Below, one piece after another: positions 26,100 through 37,199 of a DNA stretch of 64,000 bases. A program made the translations under genes and the position numbers. Origin of the DNA: Macrostomum hystrix (lineage: Eukaryota; Platyhelminthes; Macrostomidae); contig CATNEN010000038.1 in the NCBI GenBank assembly GCA_950097015.1, forward strand, positions 11,566,001-11,630,000, read 5' to 3'. The first letter of the stretch is position 1. Each line of letters begins with the position of its first letter. The notes under the pieces were generated by a model. That model had not been told where the DNA came from. It searched no databases and worked only from the letters and a program-made list of their open reading frames with translations.

Positions 26100-26375
26100 A
26101 CACTTATTTACTTTATTTTATTATTTAATAATAATAATAATTACATCAGGGCTGCGGGCAATGGTACATAATTTGGTGACACAATAGACCTGCTGCTAGC
26201 GAGGAGGCAATGCTGCCCATTTCGCTGACTCCTGAGCGCGCACGCACACAGATACAGTTCGCAGGCACAGAGGTGTGTACATCTGCTCCAACTTTCTCAT
26301 TGTCAGGCAGTGTAAACTCTCACTGTGCCTTGGAGGTTGGCCCTCAAGGGGCGTAAATTGACAAGCATCAAGCTT
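26100..26375 (-). mobile_element. SINE family A, head-truncated
   Basis: Body and (ATT)n-type tail (26125-26145) on the minus strand. The tRNA-like head is missing: homology stops at about 26362, where the 21-bp array region begins. Confidence 0.8.
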
Positions 26376-26382
26376 TCGTAAC

Positions 26383-27210
26383 AGCCGTGGCAGCAGTCGT
26401 TACAGCAGTTGCAGCAGTCGTTACAGAAGTGGCAGCAGTCGTTACAGCAGTGGCAGCAGTCGTTACAGAAGTGGCAGCAGTCGTTACAGCAGTGGCAGCA
26501 GTCGTTACAGCAGTGGCAGCAGTCGTTACAGCAGTGGCAGCAGTCGTTACAGCAGTGGCAGCAGTCGTTACAGCAGTGGCAGCAGTCGTTACAGCAGTGG
26601 CAGCAGTCGTTACAGTAGTGGCAGCAGTCGTTACAGTAGTGGCAGCAGTCGTTACAGCAGTGGCAGCAGTCGTTACAGTAGTGGCAGCAGTCGTTACAGC
26701 AGTGGCAGCAGTCGTTACAGCAGTGGCAGCAGTCGTTACAGCAGTGGCAGCAGTCGTTAAATATAATAATAATAATTGACACTAGACCCAAGGGCCAGTG
26801 CAGGTGTTGTGTGTCAGGCACACTAGCAGGTGGGGACTGCACACCTATTGTACTCCCCCGCTCTCTCGGACACCGGTTGACAGCCGCGTGTCAGCAATGG
26901 AATTTATTTTTCCAAACATATCGGCAGCATCCAAACCCCACAGAATTGCCGCACAGAATTGCTTTATTCCACGCCAGCCGGAATTATTATTACCCGACGA
27001 AATGTCGGTACTCATTTGCAGCTGAGTAGACTGTGCGCACATCAGAGCAAAGCAGCTTGCCAAAGGCTGCACGAATATTTCTAGACTAGGTCGGGAGTCG
27101 AACCCAGGACCATCTGATCCCGAGTCCGACACCTTACTGACTGAGCTATCCGCCCTCAGTCGTTACAGCGGTGGCAGCAGTCGTTACAGCAGTGGCAGCA
27201 GTCGTTACAG
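26383..27210. repeat. 21-bp minisatellite split by a SINE
   Basis: About 18 units of GTGGCAGCAGTCGTTACAGCA at 26383-26760 and about 2.5 more at 27157-27210. The two parts are one array separated by an inserted SINE (26761-27156). Confidence 0.95.
26761..27156 (-). mobile_element. tRNA-derived SINE, family C, inserted in the minisatellite
   Basis: On the minus strand a well-preserved tRNA-like head (27155-27085) starts GGGCGGATAGCTCAGTCAGT and contains B box GGGTTCGACTCCCGA. A body with CTACTCAGCTGCAAATGAGT follows, and an (ATT)n tail lies at 26760-26775. The host unit CAGTCGTTA occurs at both edges as a target duplication. It is the only copy of this family I see here. Confidence 0.8.
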
Positions 27211-27214
27211 CCGT

Positions 27215-28020
27215 GGCACCCGCCTACCAAAGGCCTATAGCAAAAGAGTTGGTGAAAACGGCCTTGGTAAAGAAAGACGGCAATATAGGTACGACCCAGG
27301 CCATTGCTGCTAGAGGGTAGACTGACACTTCTACTTATAGTAGTTTGAGTGCGCGCTATAATTTAAGTAAGAACTAAATTAATACCACCGCTGTTTACCG
27401 AACTTTTAATCACACTCGCTACACAGAGGTAGTGTCTCTACCTCTAGTGGTAGAGGTAGTCAAAAAGGCATTTGTTTTCGTTATTTTTCGTTTAAAAAAA
27501 GAACGATTTCTCTTTGCGTTTGGTATTTGCTTTTAGAAATAACAATTTGTCTCTGTGCGAGTTTTACTTTGCTTATTTGATTTGTTACGATAAAAAGTCA
27601 TAGTTTTGAGCTGTACGAGTAATACCAATAACACCAATAACTAAAATAATTGGCTGTAAATCTTTTAAAAATGAAAGTGTTTGTAGAACGCTACGATTTA
27701 AATAGGAAATAAAAGTATACGAGCGTATAATGAAAATAATATTTTACGAGTTGTATACCTTACTCGTATAAGTAAGGTATAAGGTATAAGGTATAAAGGT
27801 ATTTTCATGTAACTGAATGAAAATTTGCCGAACCTGTTCTCCGCGACTGAGTCCAAAAATCATTGGGATTTCGCCACCAAAACGCTCAAATCCTATTCTC
27901 TGCTTTGTCGAAAAAAATTACCGAAAAAGACTAATTAAAAAAAAAAAGTCTACGATAAAATACATATTCGGTTGTAAAAATTGTTAAAACTATGCGACAT
28001 TAAAATATTTTCCTCATCCG
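27215..28020. other. Intergenic AT-rich spacer
   Basis: No gene seen. Contains a short AAGGTAT repeat at 27770-27800 and a GGTAGAGGTAGT repeat at 27428-27465. Confidence 0.45.
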
Positions 28021-28023
28021 CAG

Positions 28024-31017
28024 CTACTGGCCCGGCTCCGGGACGGTCGCCATGTAGGGCCGGGTGGCGTAGCTGCTTCGATCGTGTGGATAGGCGTAGC
28101 TCGGGTGGCTGGTGTAAAGAGATGCCGCTTTGCCTGGCTTTGCGTGCACCGGCAGTGACGGCTCGCCGCGGCCCTGTCGGAGATAAAGTTCGGAGCTTTT
28201 AGGCGGGTTGTGTCGCGGCCTCCACTGTCCATGGACTGAATTACAGCCGCAGACAGTATTTATGCATTGCCACTGGCCCAACACGGCTCATATGCTATTT
28301 CTATTCTAAAATAATAATTATTGATGACACCTGCCCTAATCGGTTCAGATGTGCAGCCGACAGCACAGCCGCAGCTATTGCGCGGCGCATCTGAAGGCTG
28401 CGTACGGCTGTTCAGTTCAGTCCATGGACTGGGGGGACGTCACATCCACCCTTAATTACCCCAGCTAATACTGGTACCCATTTAATGGCTGGATGAACTT
28501 AAGCAACACAGAGTTACCCCCGACCTTCGAGTCTTAAGTCTGACGCTCTAACCACTAGGCTACCATACCTCCATATATTCTATAGAGCATGGAGGCTCTA
28601 TGTGGCTATCTTGGCACCACAACACAATTTTGTTGACATCTACAATCTCTGACTCCTCACTATCTTCCTTGACTTTTTAATAGCTAGGCAATTACCGGCA
28701 GGCGCTGCATCTGGTCTTCGAGCGAGCCGTACAGGTGGACCTCCAGCGGCCAGTTCTGTGTGTACAGGCCGCCAGTGGCTCCGTAGCCCTGGTGGCCACC
28801 GGCTGCTAACTTGTCGGCCACATAGTGAACGGACTGCGAAGGTCAAAGTAATTTTGTGAAGTTGCAAGAGTGAAAAAAACGGTACTTAAACTGAGATTCT
28901 TCATGTTGACACTGGAATAGAAAGTGGAATTTCTCCACCCCATGAACAGAATAAGGCAGGCACACGGCAAACAATAATCATGTCTTAAACTCTCCAGGAC
29001 TTGCATGTGTACGAGTAATCTAGTTGCTGACGTGATTCAGAACAAACTTGGCCACCTCTGCTAGGCGGTGCAAGAGGTCAATAGCGACTGTCGGGTTGAA
29101 CATCTGTGTTCAAAGATTCTGACAGAATGTCTGCAAAAACAGCATTGCATTTGAAGTAATTAAGTTTCATTGGCTTGTCGAACACATTTTCCTGGATCAT
29201 CTCAGCCTAGAACATTGTCGCACCAAGGTCACTGAGCTCGATTCCACAGCGAGGCCACATTCATTTGAGGAGCAGCCGCGGAGAGAAGGTTTTGGGGGCT
29301 TGTCGTGTAATTTACGAGTGCACCCTAGACAGTCAAACTCCAAGGCACTGACTGTGAGAATGTACACTGCCTGACGATGAGAAAAATCTGGGTAGATGTA
29401 CACACCTGTGTCAGCGTGTGCCTGCTTACGGTATCAGTGTGCGTGTGTGCAGAACTGCCTCCTCTCTGCATGGCTGCAGGTCTAGTGTCAGATAATTTCA
29501 ATGTGCCTTGGAGGTTGGCCCTGAAGGGCGTGAATCGCACAAGCCCCAAGCCTTTTCTCTGCGGCTGAGCCCCAAATGAATGTGGCCTCGCCGCAGAATC
29601 GAGCTCAGGGACCTTGACGCGAGCGTCATACGCGCTAACAGCTCTGCCACAGACTCCCTTATCCCACTTTAATTATGGACTGAACAGTAACGAATGTGAA
29701 AAGCGCGTTCTCATCTCACAGCAAAATTAACTTGAATGACAATCTTACCGTCTGCGCAATGGCCAGGGCGCACTGTTTATCTTTCTCATTGTCGAACGCT
29801 GACAATAGAAATTCGACCCCGACAGTTGACTTGTGATCGATTAGGTAGCTGCAATAGCAGTCGCAATTGACCAGTTGTGTTTTTAAGAAATTACATTTTA
29901 TTATGCACCATATTTTTTTAACTGGTAGAAAGGTAGTTCAGTCCATGGACTGGGGGGGGCGCCACACCCATACTACATTTAACAGCTGGGTGAACTAAAG
30001 CAATGTGGATTTAGGTGTCTTAAGCACAAAAATTGTTCCCACAGAGTTGGGAATCGAACCTTGGACCTTCGAGTTGTGAGTCCTAGACCCTTGCTAACCA
30101 CTAGACAACAACCCCCTTAACTTAACAACCGCTAGTAGATAGATTTAAAATTATCAGCTGACCGTTTCAGACAATCCAGTGCAAAGACTCGATCGGTGCC
30201 AGACAGGGAAAACTCGCAGAGAATCTGCACGGCCTCCTGACAGGTCATGCGGGCAAAGCGCTGAAATTAACAGAGTTTACTCTATTCAGAAGTACACAAA
30301 TAGTTATTCAAGTTACTTAGTGAAGCATTGCCTTGCTACGAGTAACTAAAGTGTTACATATTGTGCTCACTGGTTCCAATAGTCGAATGGCCTTCACTTT
30401 GTCAGCAGCATCTTTGAAGCTCTGCAGAATCTCAATAGCCTTAAAAAGGAAACAAACTGTTTATTACAAATATTTCAACAAAGCTTTCTGCGAGCAAGAG
30501 TTTAATTTAATTTATTTTAAATATAGTTGATTCATAAATAAAATATTTCATAACAAAATTTCATGTTAATATAGGATTTTGAATTTAAACTAAATTCCAA
30601 TCGATAAAATTATTTTTTACTTCTACGAAAATATTTTTTATCTCGTATTCAGTGTAAATTTAAATCTTAAGTTGTTTAATATTTATTAATAACAGTTAGG
30701 AAATAATACTTTCGTACATGTAAGCCTCAATTTACGTCATAAAATGCTACATACATCTTTAACTGTAAACTAAGCTACCATTTAGTAAGCAACTGCTTAG
30801 AAGTATATTAGGCTTTGGAGAAGATTTGTATTTCAATTAAATTTTATTTTTAATTTTATTCTAAATTATATTATTTTTCATAGAAACTCACCTGCTGCCA
30901 ATTAACAGTTCCATTACTGTTCAACAAAACTTCAAACTTCTTGCGTTTGTCATTCGAAGAACAACTCAGACGCTTGGTAATGTCTTGAAATTCTTCTTGC
31001 GTGATAGGTCTAGTCAT
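28024..31017 (-). CDS. Helical-repeat protein, DUF4476-like, with Tyr/Pro-rich tail
   Basis: Seven exons on the minus strand join in frame: 31017-30892 (exon probably starts 31026), 30439-30371, 30260-30163, 29848-29749, 29103-29032, 28833-28696, 28173-28024, giving about 250 residues. Three helical repeats of about 33 residues are visible: NWQQAIEILQSFKDAADKVK, TCQEAVQILCEFSLSGTDRV, and a third around VGVEFLLSAFDNEKDKQCAL. The pattern of a helix ending in a Phe/Ser-containing turn followed by a basic helix resembles DUF4476 domains; this is my reading, not a search result. The C-terminal 50 residues are rich in Tyr, Pro and Ser (SLYTSHPSYAYPHDRSS). No signal peptide, so probably cytosolic. 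An upstream exon is possible, because an acceptor (CTCTAG) precedes codons A-K-N before the ATG. Function unknown. Confidence 0.7.
28228..28570 (-). mobile_element. SINE family B, near full length, in an intron
   Basis: Minus-strand head at 28570-28500 is tRNA-like (GGTAGCCTAGTGGTTAGAGC), followed by a GGGTACCAGTATTAGC block, the palindrome CAGTCCATGGACTGAAC and a tail of GCAGCC/GGCTGC blocks to about 28335. A second partial piece with the same palindrome is at 28228-28255. Lies in the last intron of the minus-strand gene, in the same orientation as that gene. Confidence 0.75.
29205..29665. mobile_element. Two SINE family A copies in inverted, tail-to-tail order
   Basis: 29205-29495 is a + strand copy (CACTGAGCTCGATTCCACAG head to CTAGTGTCA), and 29500-29665 a minus-strand copy (from GTGCCTTGGAGGTTGGCCCT to its head near CTAACAGCTCTGCCACAGAC). 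The two can pair into a long hairpin within an intron of the DUF4476-like gene. Confidence 0.75.
29935..30118 (-). mobile_element. SINE family B
   Basis: Minus-strand head with A-box-like TAGTGGTTAGCAAGGG and B-box GGTTCGATTCCC, then the domain GTTCACCCAGCTGTTAAATG and the CAGTCCATGGACTGAAC palindrome. Located in the intron between exons 30260-30163 and 29848-29749. Confidence 0.8.
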
Positions 31018-31029
31018 ATTTTTAGCCTA

Positions 31030-31640
31030 GAGAGAGAAAATAGGCTAAACTTTTATTACTTTCTACTGTATCTATGTATATACAATTTAACCCTCGCATT
31101 ACTTAATATTATATCAATTTGACTTGTTAAACTGGTGGGACTCTAAGCGCTATTTACAATGCCAGCAAGCGATAAAACAAATGTGCGGATTTTTTTAGAC
31201 AAAAGCTGAAATTGAAGAAACAAGGTGACAATCAGAATAAAGGTTTGGTTCAAATTACCTACTTTCATTTGATTTTTTCAGAGAGACGTTTTTTTCAAAA
31301 AAGACACTTCTATCATGCGTTAATAAGTTGTTGCTTATTTTTCGTACCTATCGCAAATATATAAGTATAAGTTGTTTTAATTGATTGCTTTCCTATTTCG
31401 TGGAGTTTTGTAAAATGAAAAAAATATTTTTGTATGTTTTTTTATTACTTGATTGCATTTCTTAATTCAATAGTCAGTTCTAAACTTTGTTATCCCAAGT
31501 AACGGAGATTTTGTACCTGTACTTCACTCTACTTTAATTGCGCTTGCTCGTACACGTTGCTGCAGCCAAAAGTGTTCATTTTTCTTTAAAAATATTAAAT
31601 TCGGAGCAATCCTGTGACAGAACAGACATCTACATACAGC
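31030..31640. other. AT-rich intergenic or upstream region
   Basis: Upstream side of the minus-strand DUF4476-like gene. No gene or known repeat seen. Confidence 0.4.
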
Positions 31641-32182
31641 AACTGAAGCGAGCGGAGATTTTATTTGCATCAGTTAAAGAATAAAAAAGAAGAAAGAATA
31701 ATATAATCCGAAGGTGTAAAATTGTCACCAATCGATTTTTCAGCTTTGTTTTTTCTTTTAAAAGTCCCATCGTTAATAAACACCGATAGCACAAATACAT
31801 GTTGTCCTCCATCGCGAACACTATTTCCGTGAATTTGTGTATTTTGTGAATTGGGACACAATATAATTAAGGTCAAGTTAGTTTTTTTGTTTCGTGCAAA
31901 ACCTATCTGAAAACTATTGTTGCTTTCAAAAAGCTGTTGAAACCATGTGATCAGCAAGTCCGGGTGCAAGTATAGTCGATCAGTTGATGAATCTGAACAC
32001 TCTGCGCGGGTCGGCCTCATCAAGACTATCCTTACTGGTGTCAAACGCGGCCACGACTCGATCCATTAATCGATTCAGTCAGATTCTGTGTGAAACCGCT
32101 CGATCCAGCCGATAGACAGGCAATAGGGCATGCCAGTCTGGAGAGTTAATGTGGCACCTTGATATTCGTGAGGAATGACTGA
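31641..32182 (-). other. Possible extra coding sequence downstream of the secreted-protein gene
   Basis: On the minus strand 32070-31987 reads as a short clean codon run ending VFRFIN and a stop, in codon style like neighbouring exons, but a stop codon lies just before it in frame and I could not place a splice site that joins it to 32183. A separate open frame at 32044-31670 overlaps it. Neither is convincing as a gene alone. Confidence 0.2.
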
Positions 32183-32870
32183 CTAGTCGATGTAGAATTT
32201 GAAGTCGAAATATTTCGGATCCGCTAAAGTATCGGTTCTATTTAGGGCAAGCGCAAAGGTAAATAACTGATTCGCATCGGCCGGCATGGCGGATTCCTTG
32301 GTGAAGAATCTGGCGAAAGGACTTAGGTGAGTGTAAACGCGGCTTCGTTCGAATTCGAAGTTTCTCTCGAGAATCTGCATGCACATGTTCTGAAAAGTGG
32401 TGCAGTCCGTCAACTCCATGAAGCAGTTGCGGTCGGGTTTCTGTTCTGCCGCATCACAATCGAAATGGAATTGATGCTGTACATCAGTCCGGCCAGCTAG
32501 GTCGACCATAGTCTCGATTTGTTAGTTCCATCCAGGCAGGGCCTCTCGCTTGTCCAGGTGACACCAGTGGAGGACAGCTCGCAGACCCGCTGATAGACAA
32601 ACAGACCTCAGGAGGCGGACCGCGGTCGTTCCACTGGGCGACAGTCAGATTCGTTGGCATGTATGATCGGCTGTGGGCTACGCAGTTGATGAGGGAGGTG
32701 GCGGCCGAGCGACTGCTGAGAGACTCATTCAGGCAGGTCGTGTGGAAAATGTAGAGCACGTTGGCAGTGGTTGCTAGCGGTTGCCACAGGAGTAGCAGGA
32801 GAAGCAGCGGCGGCGCCAGCGGTACGAGACAAAAAAGTAGAAAACCTACGAGTGCTTTAAAAATTTTCAT
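32183..32870 (-). CDS. Unrecognised secreted or membrane-anchored Cys-containing protein
   Basis: Start chosen at 32870 because it is followed by a strong hydrophobic segment (MKIFKALVGFLLFCLVPLAP and a Leu run), a signal peptide or anchor of about 35 residues. Then N-linked glycosylation sites (TCLNES, TNLT) and Cys residues. The frame is carried on by either of two solutions: removal of a 52-bp intron (32564-32513), after which the frame continues through CFMELTDCTTFQNMCMQI to a stop at 32183 (about 211 residues in all), or a stop just past 32500 without splicing. The first is preferred because it leaves the longer Cys-containing part in use. I do not recognise the family. A longer upstream ATG at 32981 exists, but it would place about 37 polar residues before the hydrophobic segment. 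Confidence 0.5.
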
Positions 32871-33253
32871 TTCACTTTTAACGCAAGTTTCAGAGCAAGT
32901 GAACCCACTAGCTGTCTTTGATCTGCCAATTGTGGCAGCTGGGCAGTTGGTCATACGCGAATTTGGTTTATCAAAAGCCACTTCGCTGTGACATTTAATA
33001 GCGTTTTTAACTATACTACTGTGTTATACTGATGTTATCTATACTACTGTGTCGTAACAAGAACTAACAAATTTATATATTATATTTTAATATATCACAC
33101 TATCCATTTTTGATCAACTATCCATTTTTATTCACAATTGATCAAAATTTCTCTCTATGGTAATGACCTCTGAGTTTGATTTGAGTTTGACCTGTTTCAA
33201 CCATAGACAATGCCAGTTTATAATAGAAAATCTACGAGTGAAAAACTTATGAA

Positions 33254-34243
33254 AGTCTAAGCCAAAAATTATAAATGCCCTGGGTATTTATATACTGTCT
33301 AACAAAAGTTCTTGTACGGTTGCTTCTGTTGCTTCTAGTATCCATAATTTCCAACCGATTCAAATGAAAATTAGTGCAAATGAAAGCTGGGAATCTCTGC
33401 AACATTTTCTGTTTCACCGTATTTTTTTTATTCTGGAGTGGCTCGGAACAGCTTGCCGTTAAGCACAGACAGGTCGAAAAAAAAAGTGACAGAATGACAT
33501 AGAGCAAGCAGTCTATGGCCAACTTTCTTCACGCGCTGACAAACTCCACAGAGTGTCTAGGAAGCCTTCTGTCGATCGATCGCTGTGTGTGGGGTTTGCT
33601 TTACTTCTTCACCCCAGGCGACATGTCTATGGCCTAAACTGTCGCACACTGTATAACCCTGTGCTTCCTCGCAAAGTTTCATGACTTAACTTGCCCTTTC
33701 TGAGAGACATGCCTGTTGTGAGCCAAGAAATTCGTTGGAGAATCGTTTCGCTTCGAGAGGACGCAGGCTGGTCGCTTGGCAGGATTGCAAACCATCTCGT
33801 CGTGCCAAAATCTACTGTTCAGCACTATGCGACCAAATTTGCGGCAACGAATTCTGTCACCAATGACCATATCTGATTATCTGTGAAGAAGTAAAGCAAA
33901 CCCCACACACAGAGCGATCGATCGACAGAAGGCTTCCTAGACACTCTGTGGAGTTTGTCAGCGCGTGAAGAAAGTTGGCCATAGACTGCATGCTTGCTCT
34001 ATGTCATTCTGTCACTTTTTTTATTCGACCTGTCTGTGCTAAACGGCAAGCTGTTCCGAGCCACTCCAGAATAAAAAAATACGGTGAAACAGAAAATGTT
34101 GCAGAGATTCCCAGCTTTCATTTGCACTAATTTTCATTTGAAACGGATGGAAATTATGGATACTAGAGGCAACAGAAGCAACCGTACAAGAACTTTTGTT
34201 AGACAGTATATATAAATGGGTATTTATAATCTTTGGTCTAAAC
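33254..34243. mobile_element. Foldback element with long inverted repeats and a Tc1/mariner HTH fragment
   Basis: Arms 33254-33640 and 33880-34243 are near-perfect inverted repeats of roughly 370 bp (outer end AGTCTAAGCC / GGTCTAAACT; inner end ACTTCTTCAC / GTGAAGAAGT). The loop (33641-33879) encodes a short frame, 33709-33876 on the + strand, whose residues EIRWRIVSLREDAGWSLGRI and VPKSTVQHYATKF match the N-terminal helix-turn-helix of Tc1/mariner transposases. The catalytic domain is absent, so the element cannot move itself. Confidence 0.85.
33709..33876 (+). pseudogene. Tc1/mariner transposase, N-terminal HTH only
   Basis: A 56-codon stretch from MPVVSQEIRWRIVSLRED to a stop after a DNA-binding motif of Tc1/Pogo type. 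No DDE residues follow. It sits in the loop of the foldback element, read from the + strand. Confidence 0.7.
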
Positions 34244-34244
34244 T

Positions 34245-34900
34245 GTGTTTTATTAAATATATATTTTATATCTTTACGAAATTAATAACTTCACAAAAGT
34301 ATAAGATATTTTCGCTTGTCTATAGCTGCCTAGAGTTTAAAGAGCAGGCGAAAATCTAGAATCACATTAAAAAAAAGTTTTAGTCTGTTAATTATGTCAG
34401 CTGGACGCACGGACAAGCAAACACGCGCTTTCAAGCTGGCTTTGCATTATGCTGTATGAGCTTGGTGGGGAAACTGTAAAGACGAAAAATTCTCAGCGTG
34501 GGTAGCAACCAGGACAGTACAGTGTGGAGAGTATGTGTACAGTAAGCAGCAAGATACGGAGAGGGGCAGATAGTGAATGGATTTAAGCCCAAGTACTATA
34601 GGCTGCTTCTGAGTGAGTACATTATTGTGCAAGAGCGCACGAAAGTTGTTTAGTTTGTCTAAAAAAACGCCAAATACTTGCTCTTACTCTCGCATAAAAT
34701 GAGCTGACAAAACACATCTGAGACCATAAGACTCAAGGTGTGAGCATTAAATATTGATTAATGTTTCTATGCAGAGCCTTAGCTAGCCTCCAGCCAGGAC
34801 ACCGCGGGCCCAAGCGACACGTCTCAAAACTTGAGTCCGTCTCCAATGACGACTGTACATAGGGTGTAGAGAAAAGTGTGACGTCCACCCCAAGAGAAAG
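34245..34900. other. Spacer between foldback element and first cassette
   Basis: No recognised gene. Confidence 0.4.
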
Positions 34901-34926
34901 CTTGTCACCCCCCGCACTCATGGCGG

Positions 34927-35490
34927 CATAAAAGCTGGCACAGTCAAGGAGCGCCCGATTCCCTCCAAGCAGAGAGAGCGCAAGGCCCAGTAGGAGCTGT
35001 GAGCGTCAGCTGGCCCACGCCATGACTGACTGGAAGTGGGTCCTTTCATGGATAGAGTAAAACCCCTTGTGTCACCACAGCGCTTACTTCGTTTATGCTG
35101 CGGCTTTCAAGTTCGCGGCGTTGCCAATTTCCATCTGGAGCCTCTCGCTTCGGTTCCGGAGGGCGCCAACGCACGGACACCAGCGACCCCGCAATCACAC
35201 CGTCAGGTGTGCTCAGGGGTGTCCTGTTGGCTGCTCTCTGGGACCACAGCTGCTGCTGCCGCCCGCTCGGGCTGCCTCGAGAGACTCCCGATCGATATAT
35301 CGATCGAGCTCGGTGACTCTCGGGCCAGCTCGGCGGTCTCCGTCCGTCACCGCACGGGACTCGCAGAGCGCGGCAGCTGTGGAACCAGACCACTCGACTG
35401 CTCCCTCCGGAGCCGAGGCGAGACTCCAGCCCCACCCCACTCCCTCTGAGCTGTCGTGAGACGAGGGGCTTCACTTTATACTTGAAAGGA
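34927..35490 (+). mobile_element. Promoter-bearing cassette, copy 1
   Basis: TATA-like CATAAAAG at 34927, conserved leader (CCAAGCAGAGAGAGCGC, GGCCCAGTAGGAGCTG), ATG at 35022 opening MTDWKWVLS, then a palindromic element 35041-35490 bounded by TCCTTTCA and TTGAAAGGA arms. The GC-rich core contains the palindrome CGATCGATATATCGATCG. The frame from the ATG stops after 12 codons. The core also holds long open frames in several other frames, which its high GC content would produce by chance. Confidence 0.75.
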
Positions 35491-35749
35491 CCGAGCTGGC
35501 AGTATGGCCAGCGAAAATACTTTTTGAAACTGATGTGGATCTTGCAGTGTTTGGGACTTATTGTAACTTTACCAAATAAGGTTACAATAATGGCGGGTGA
35601 CTTTAACTTCTAGGAAATAAAACTGGAAGAACTGATGATCTCATCGCAAGTTAGCACAATATGCTAAACAGTCATGATCAGGTGCATCCAAATTGCTTAG
35701 TCAGGAGTCATAATAAAAATAATGAATGCCGGACGTTTGCGATCAATGT

Positions 35750-35995
35750 CGCATCATTGGTGACAATAGACCCGCAGCCAGCAAGGAGGCGATTCTGCTT
35801 ATTCCGCTGACTCCTGAGCACACACGCACTCGGATACTGTACGCAGGCATTCACTCACACAGGTGTGCACATCTGCCCTGACTTTCTCATTGTCAGGCAG
35901 TGTAAAATCTTCTGTGCCTTGTATGTTGGCCCTCAATGGGCGTAAATTGCACGACAAGCCCCCAAGCCTTCTCTCCGCGGCTGCGCCCCAAAAAG
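35750..35995 (-). mobile_element. SINE family A, truncated
   Basis: Body and tail part on the minus strand. The head is lost after GGCTGCGCCCC at 35990, where a short CTCGCTGGGGGG duplication follows. Confidence 0.8.
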
Positions 35996-36305
35996 CTCGC
36001 TGGGGGGTAAACTCGCTGGGGGGAAAACTCATGTACCTAAAAAATTGACTTGTCCCTGTGTGTAGGTGCTTATGACTACTGAAGTAACTTGCAGTATAAT
36101 CTACTTTAGTAGTCCTTGATGGCCGCAGATGTGTCAGATATGTCGACATAGTAATCCTTGGTAGACGCTAGGACTAACCTATAGAAAAAGAATATATAAC
36201 TTACTACTATAGTTAAGTTTTCGTAGTGGTACGAAGGACCACTAGAAGAAGGACGGACAAACATGTGTCGCACGAATGAAACATGTCGGCTGTTGATGCT
36301 ATAAC

Positions 36306-37178
36306 TAGAGATGCCAAAAACCGGCCCTTTTTGAGAACCGGTTAACCGGTTTGAAAACCACCTTTTATAAGAAAACCGGTCTTTAAAAACCGGTTTGCGT
36401 GCCAAGTTTTTAAAAAGCACTAAATAAGCATAGAAGATTGAACTTATATACAATCGTGAATTTGTTGAAGGTGTGCGTGCCGATTAATAATAATAAAAGT
36501 TTCTTGGAATTATTAATTTTAAATTTGTTATAGTTAGGTTTCGCGGAAATTGAATATCGCGCCAATTCAAATTTTCCGTGGACTTTTCTTCGGAATCGTT
36601 CCGTAGCCAATGCGAACTAAATGCGAACTAAAATAAAGACCCAATGCGAACTTAATATAAATTTAGATTTAGTTCGGATCAGTTCTTAACTAATTCGCGA
36701 ACTCTTAATTTTGCTGAATAATAACTTTAAACGTAATGATGCACTGGTAGCAATGATTGATTAATTTGATGATTTTGCCCAAGGCAAACTGGTCACAGTC
36801 TCGAAATGGCGGTACCCTGGGATGGTTAGATTAGAAACGGCGAACCCTTGATGTTTTTAGGTTTAGACTTAGATAGTTTTAGATTAGGCCCCAATTTAGA
36901 TTTATACTTCAAGTTCAACTTAGATTTAATTTGAAGTTTAATTTTAAGTTTATTGTTCCATTTGAAAGGACTTAGTAGCGCTGCCACCACGAAGCAAATT
37001 TTGTTACCAGTTATTTTTTCTTTAAAGTGCAAAAATGGTGACTGTGTGAGACATAATTAAAATAAAAAACCCATTAAAAACCGTCAAAAATCCGGACAAA
37101 AAACCGGGTTTTTTAGAACCGGTTTTCCTGCTAAAAACCGGTTTTTTAAGCCGGTTTTAAAATCGGTTGGCATCCCTA
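36306..37178. mobile_element. hAT-type non-autonomous element (MITE), 873 bp
   Basis: Terminal inverted repeats TAGAGATGCCAA / TTGGCATCCCTA, flanked by an 8-bp direct duplication GCTATAAC / GCTATAAG (one mismatch); 8 bp is the hAT target size. Both subterminal regions are packed with AACCGGTT-type motifs, likely transposase-binding repeats. No transposase is encoded. Confidence 0.85.
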
Positions 37179-37199
37179 GCTATAAGTATAACCACTCAA

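Noticed and set aside
26387-26779. 130-codon VTAVAAV repeat protein
   Set aside because: Repeat translation of a 21-bp array that a SINE interrupts.
27085-27156. Functional tRNA gene on the minus strand
   Set aside because: A and B boxes are good but the 3' acceptor arm does not pair with the 5' end and the sequence runs on into a SINE body.
35046-35474. Long overlapping frames on both strands of the cassette cores
   Set aside because: The core is GC-rich and palindromic, so frames are open in many registers; the frame from the conserved ATG is closed in three of four copies.
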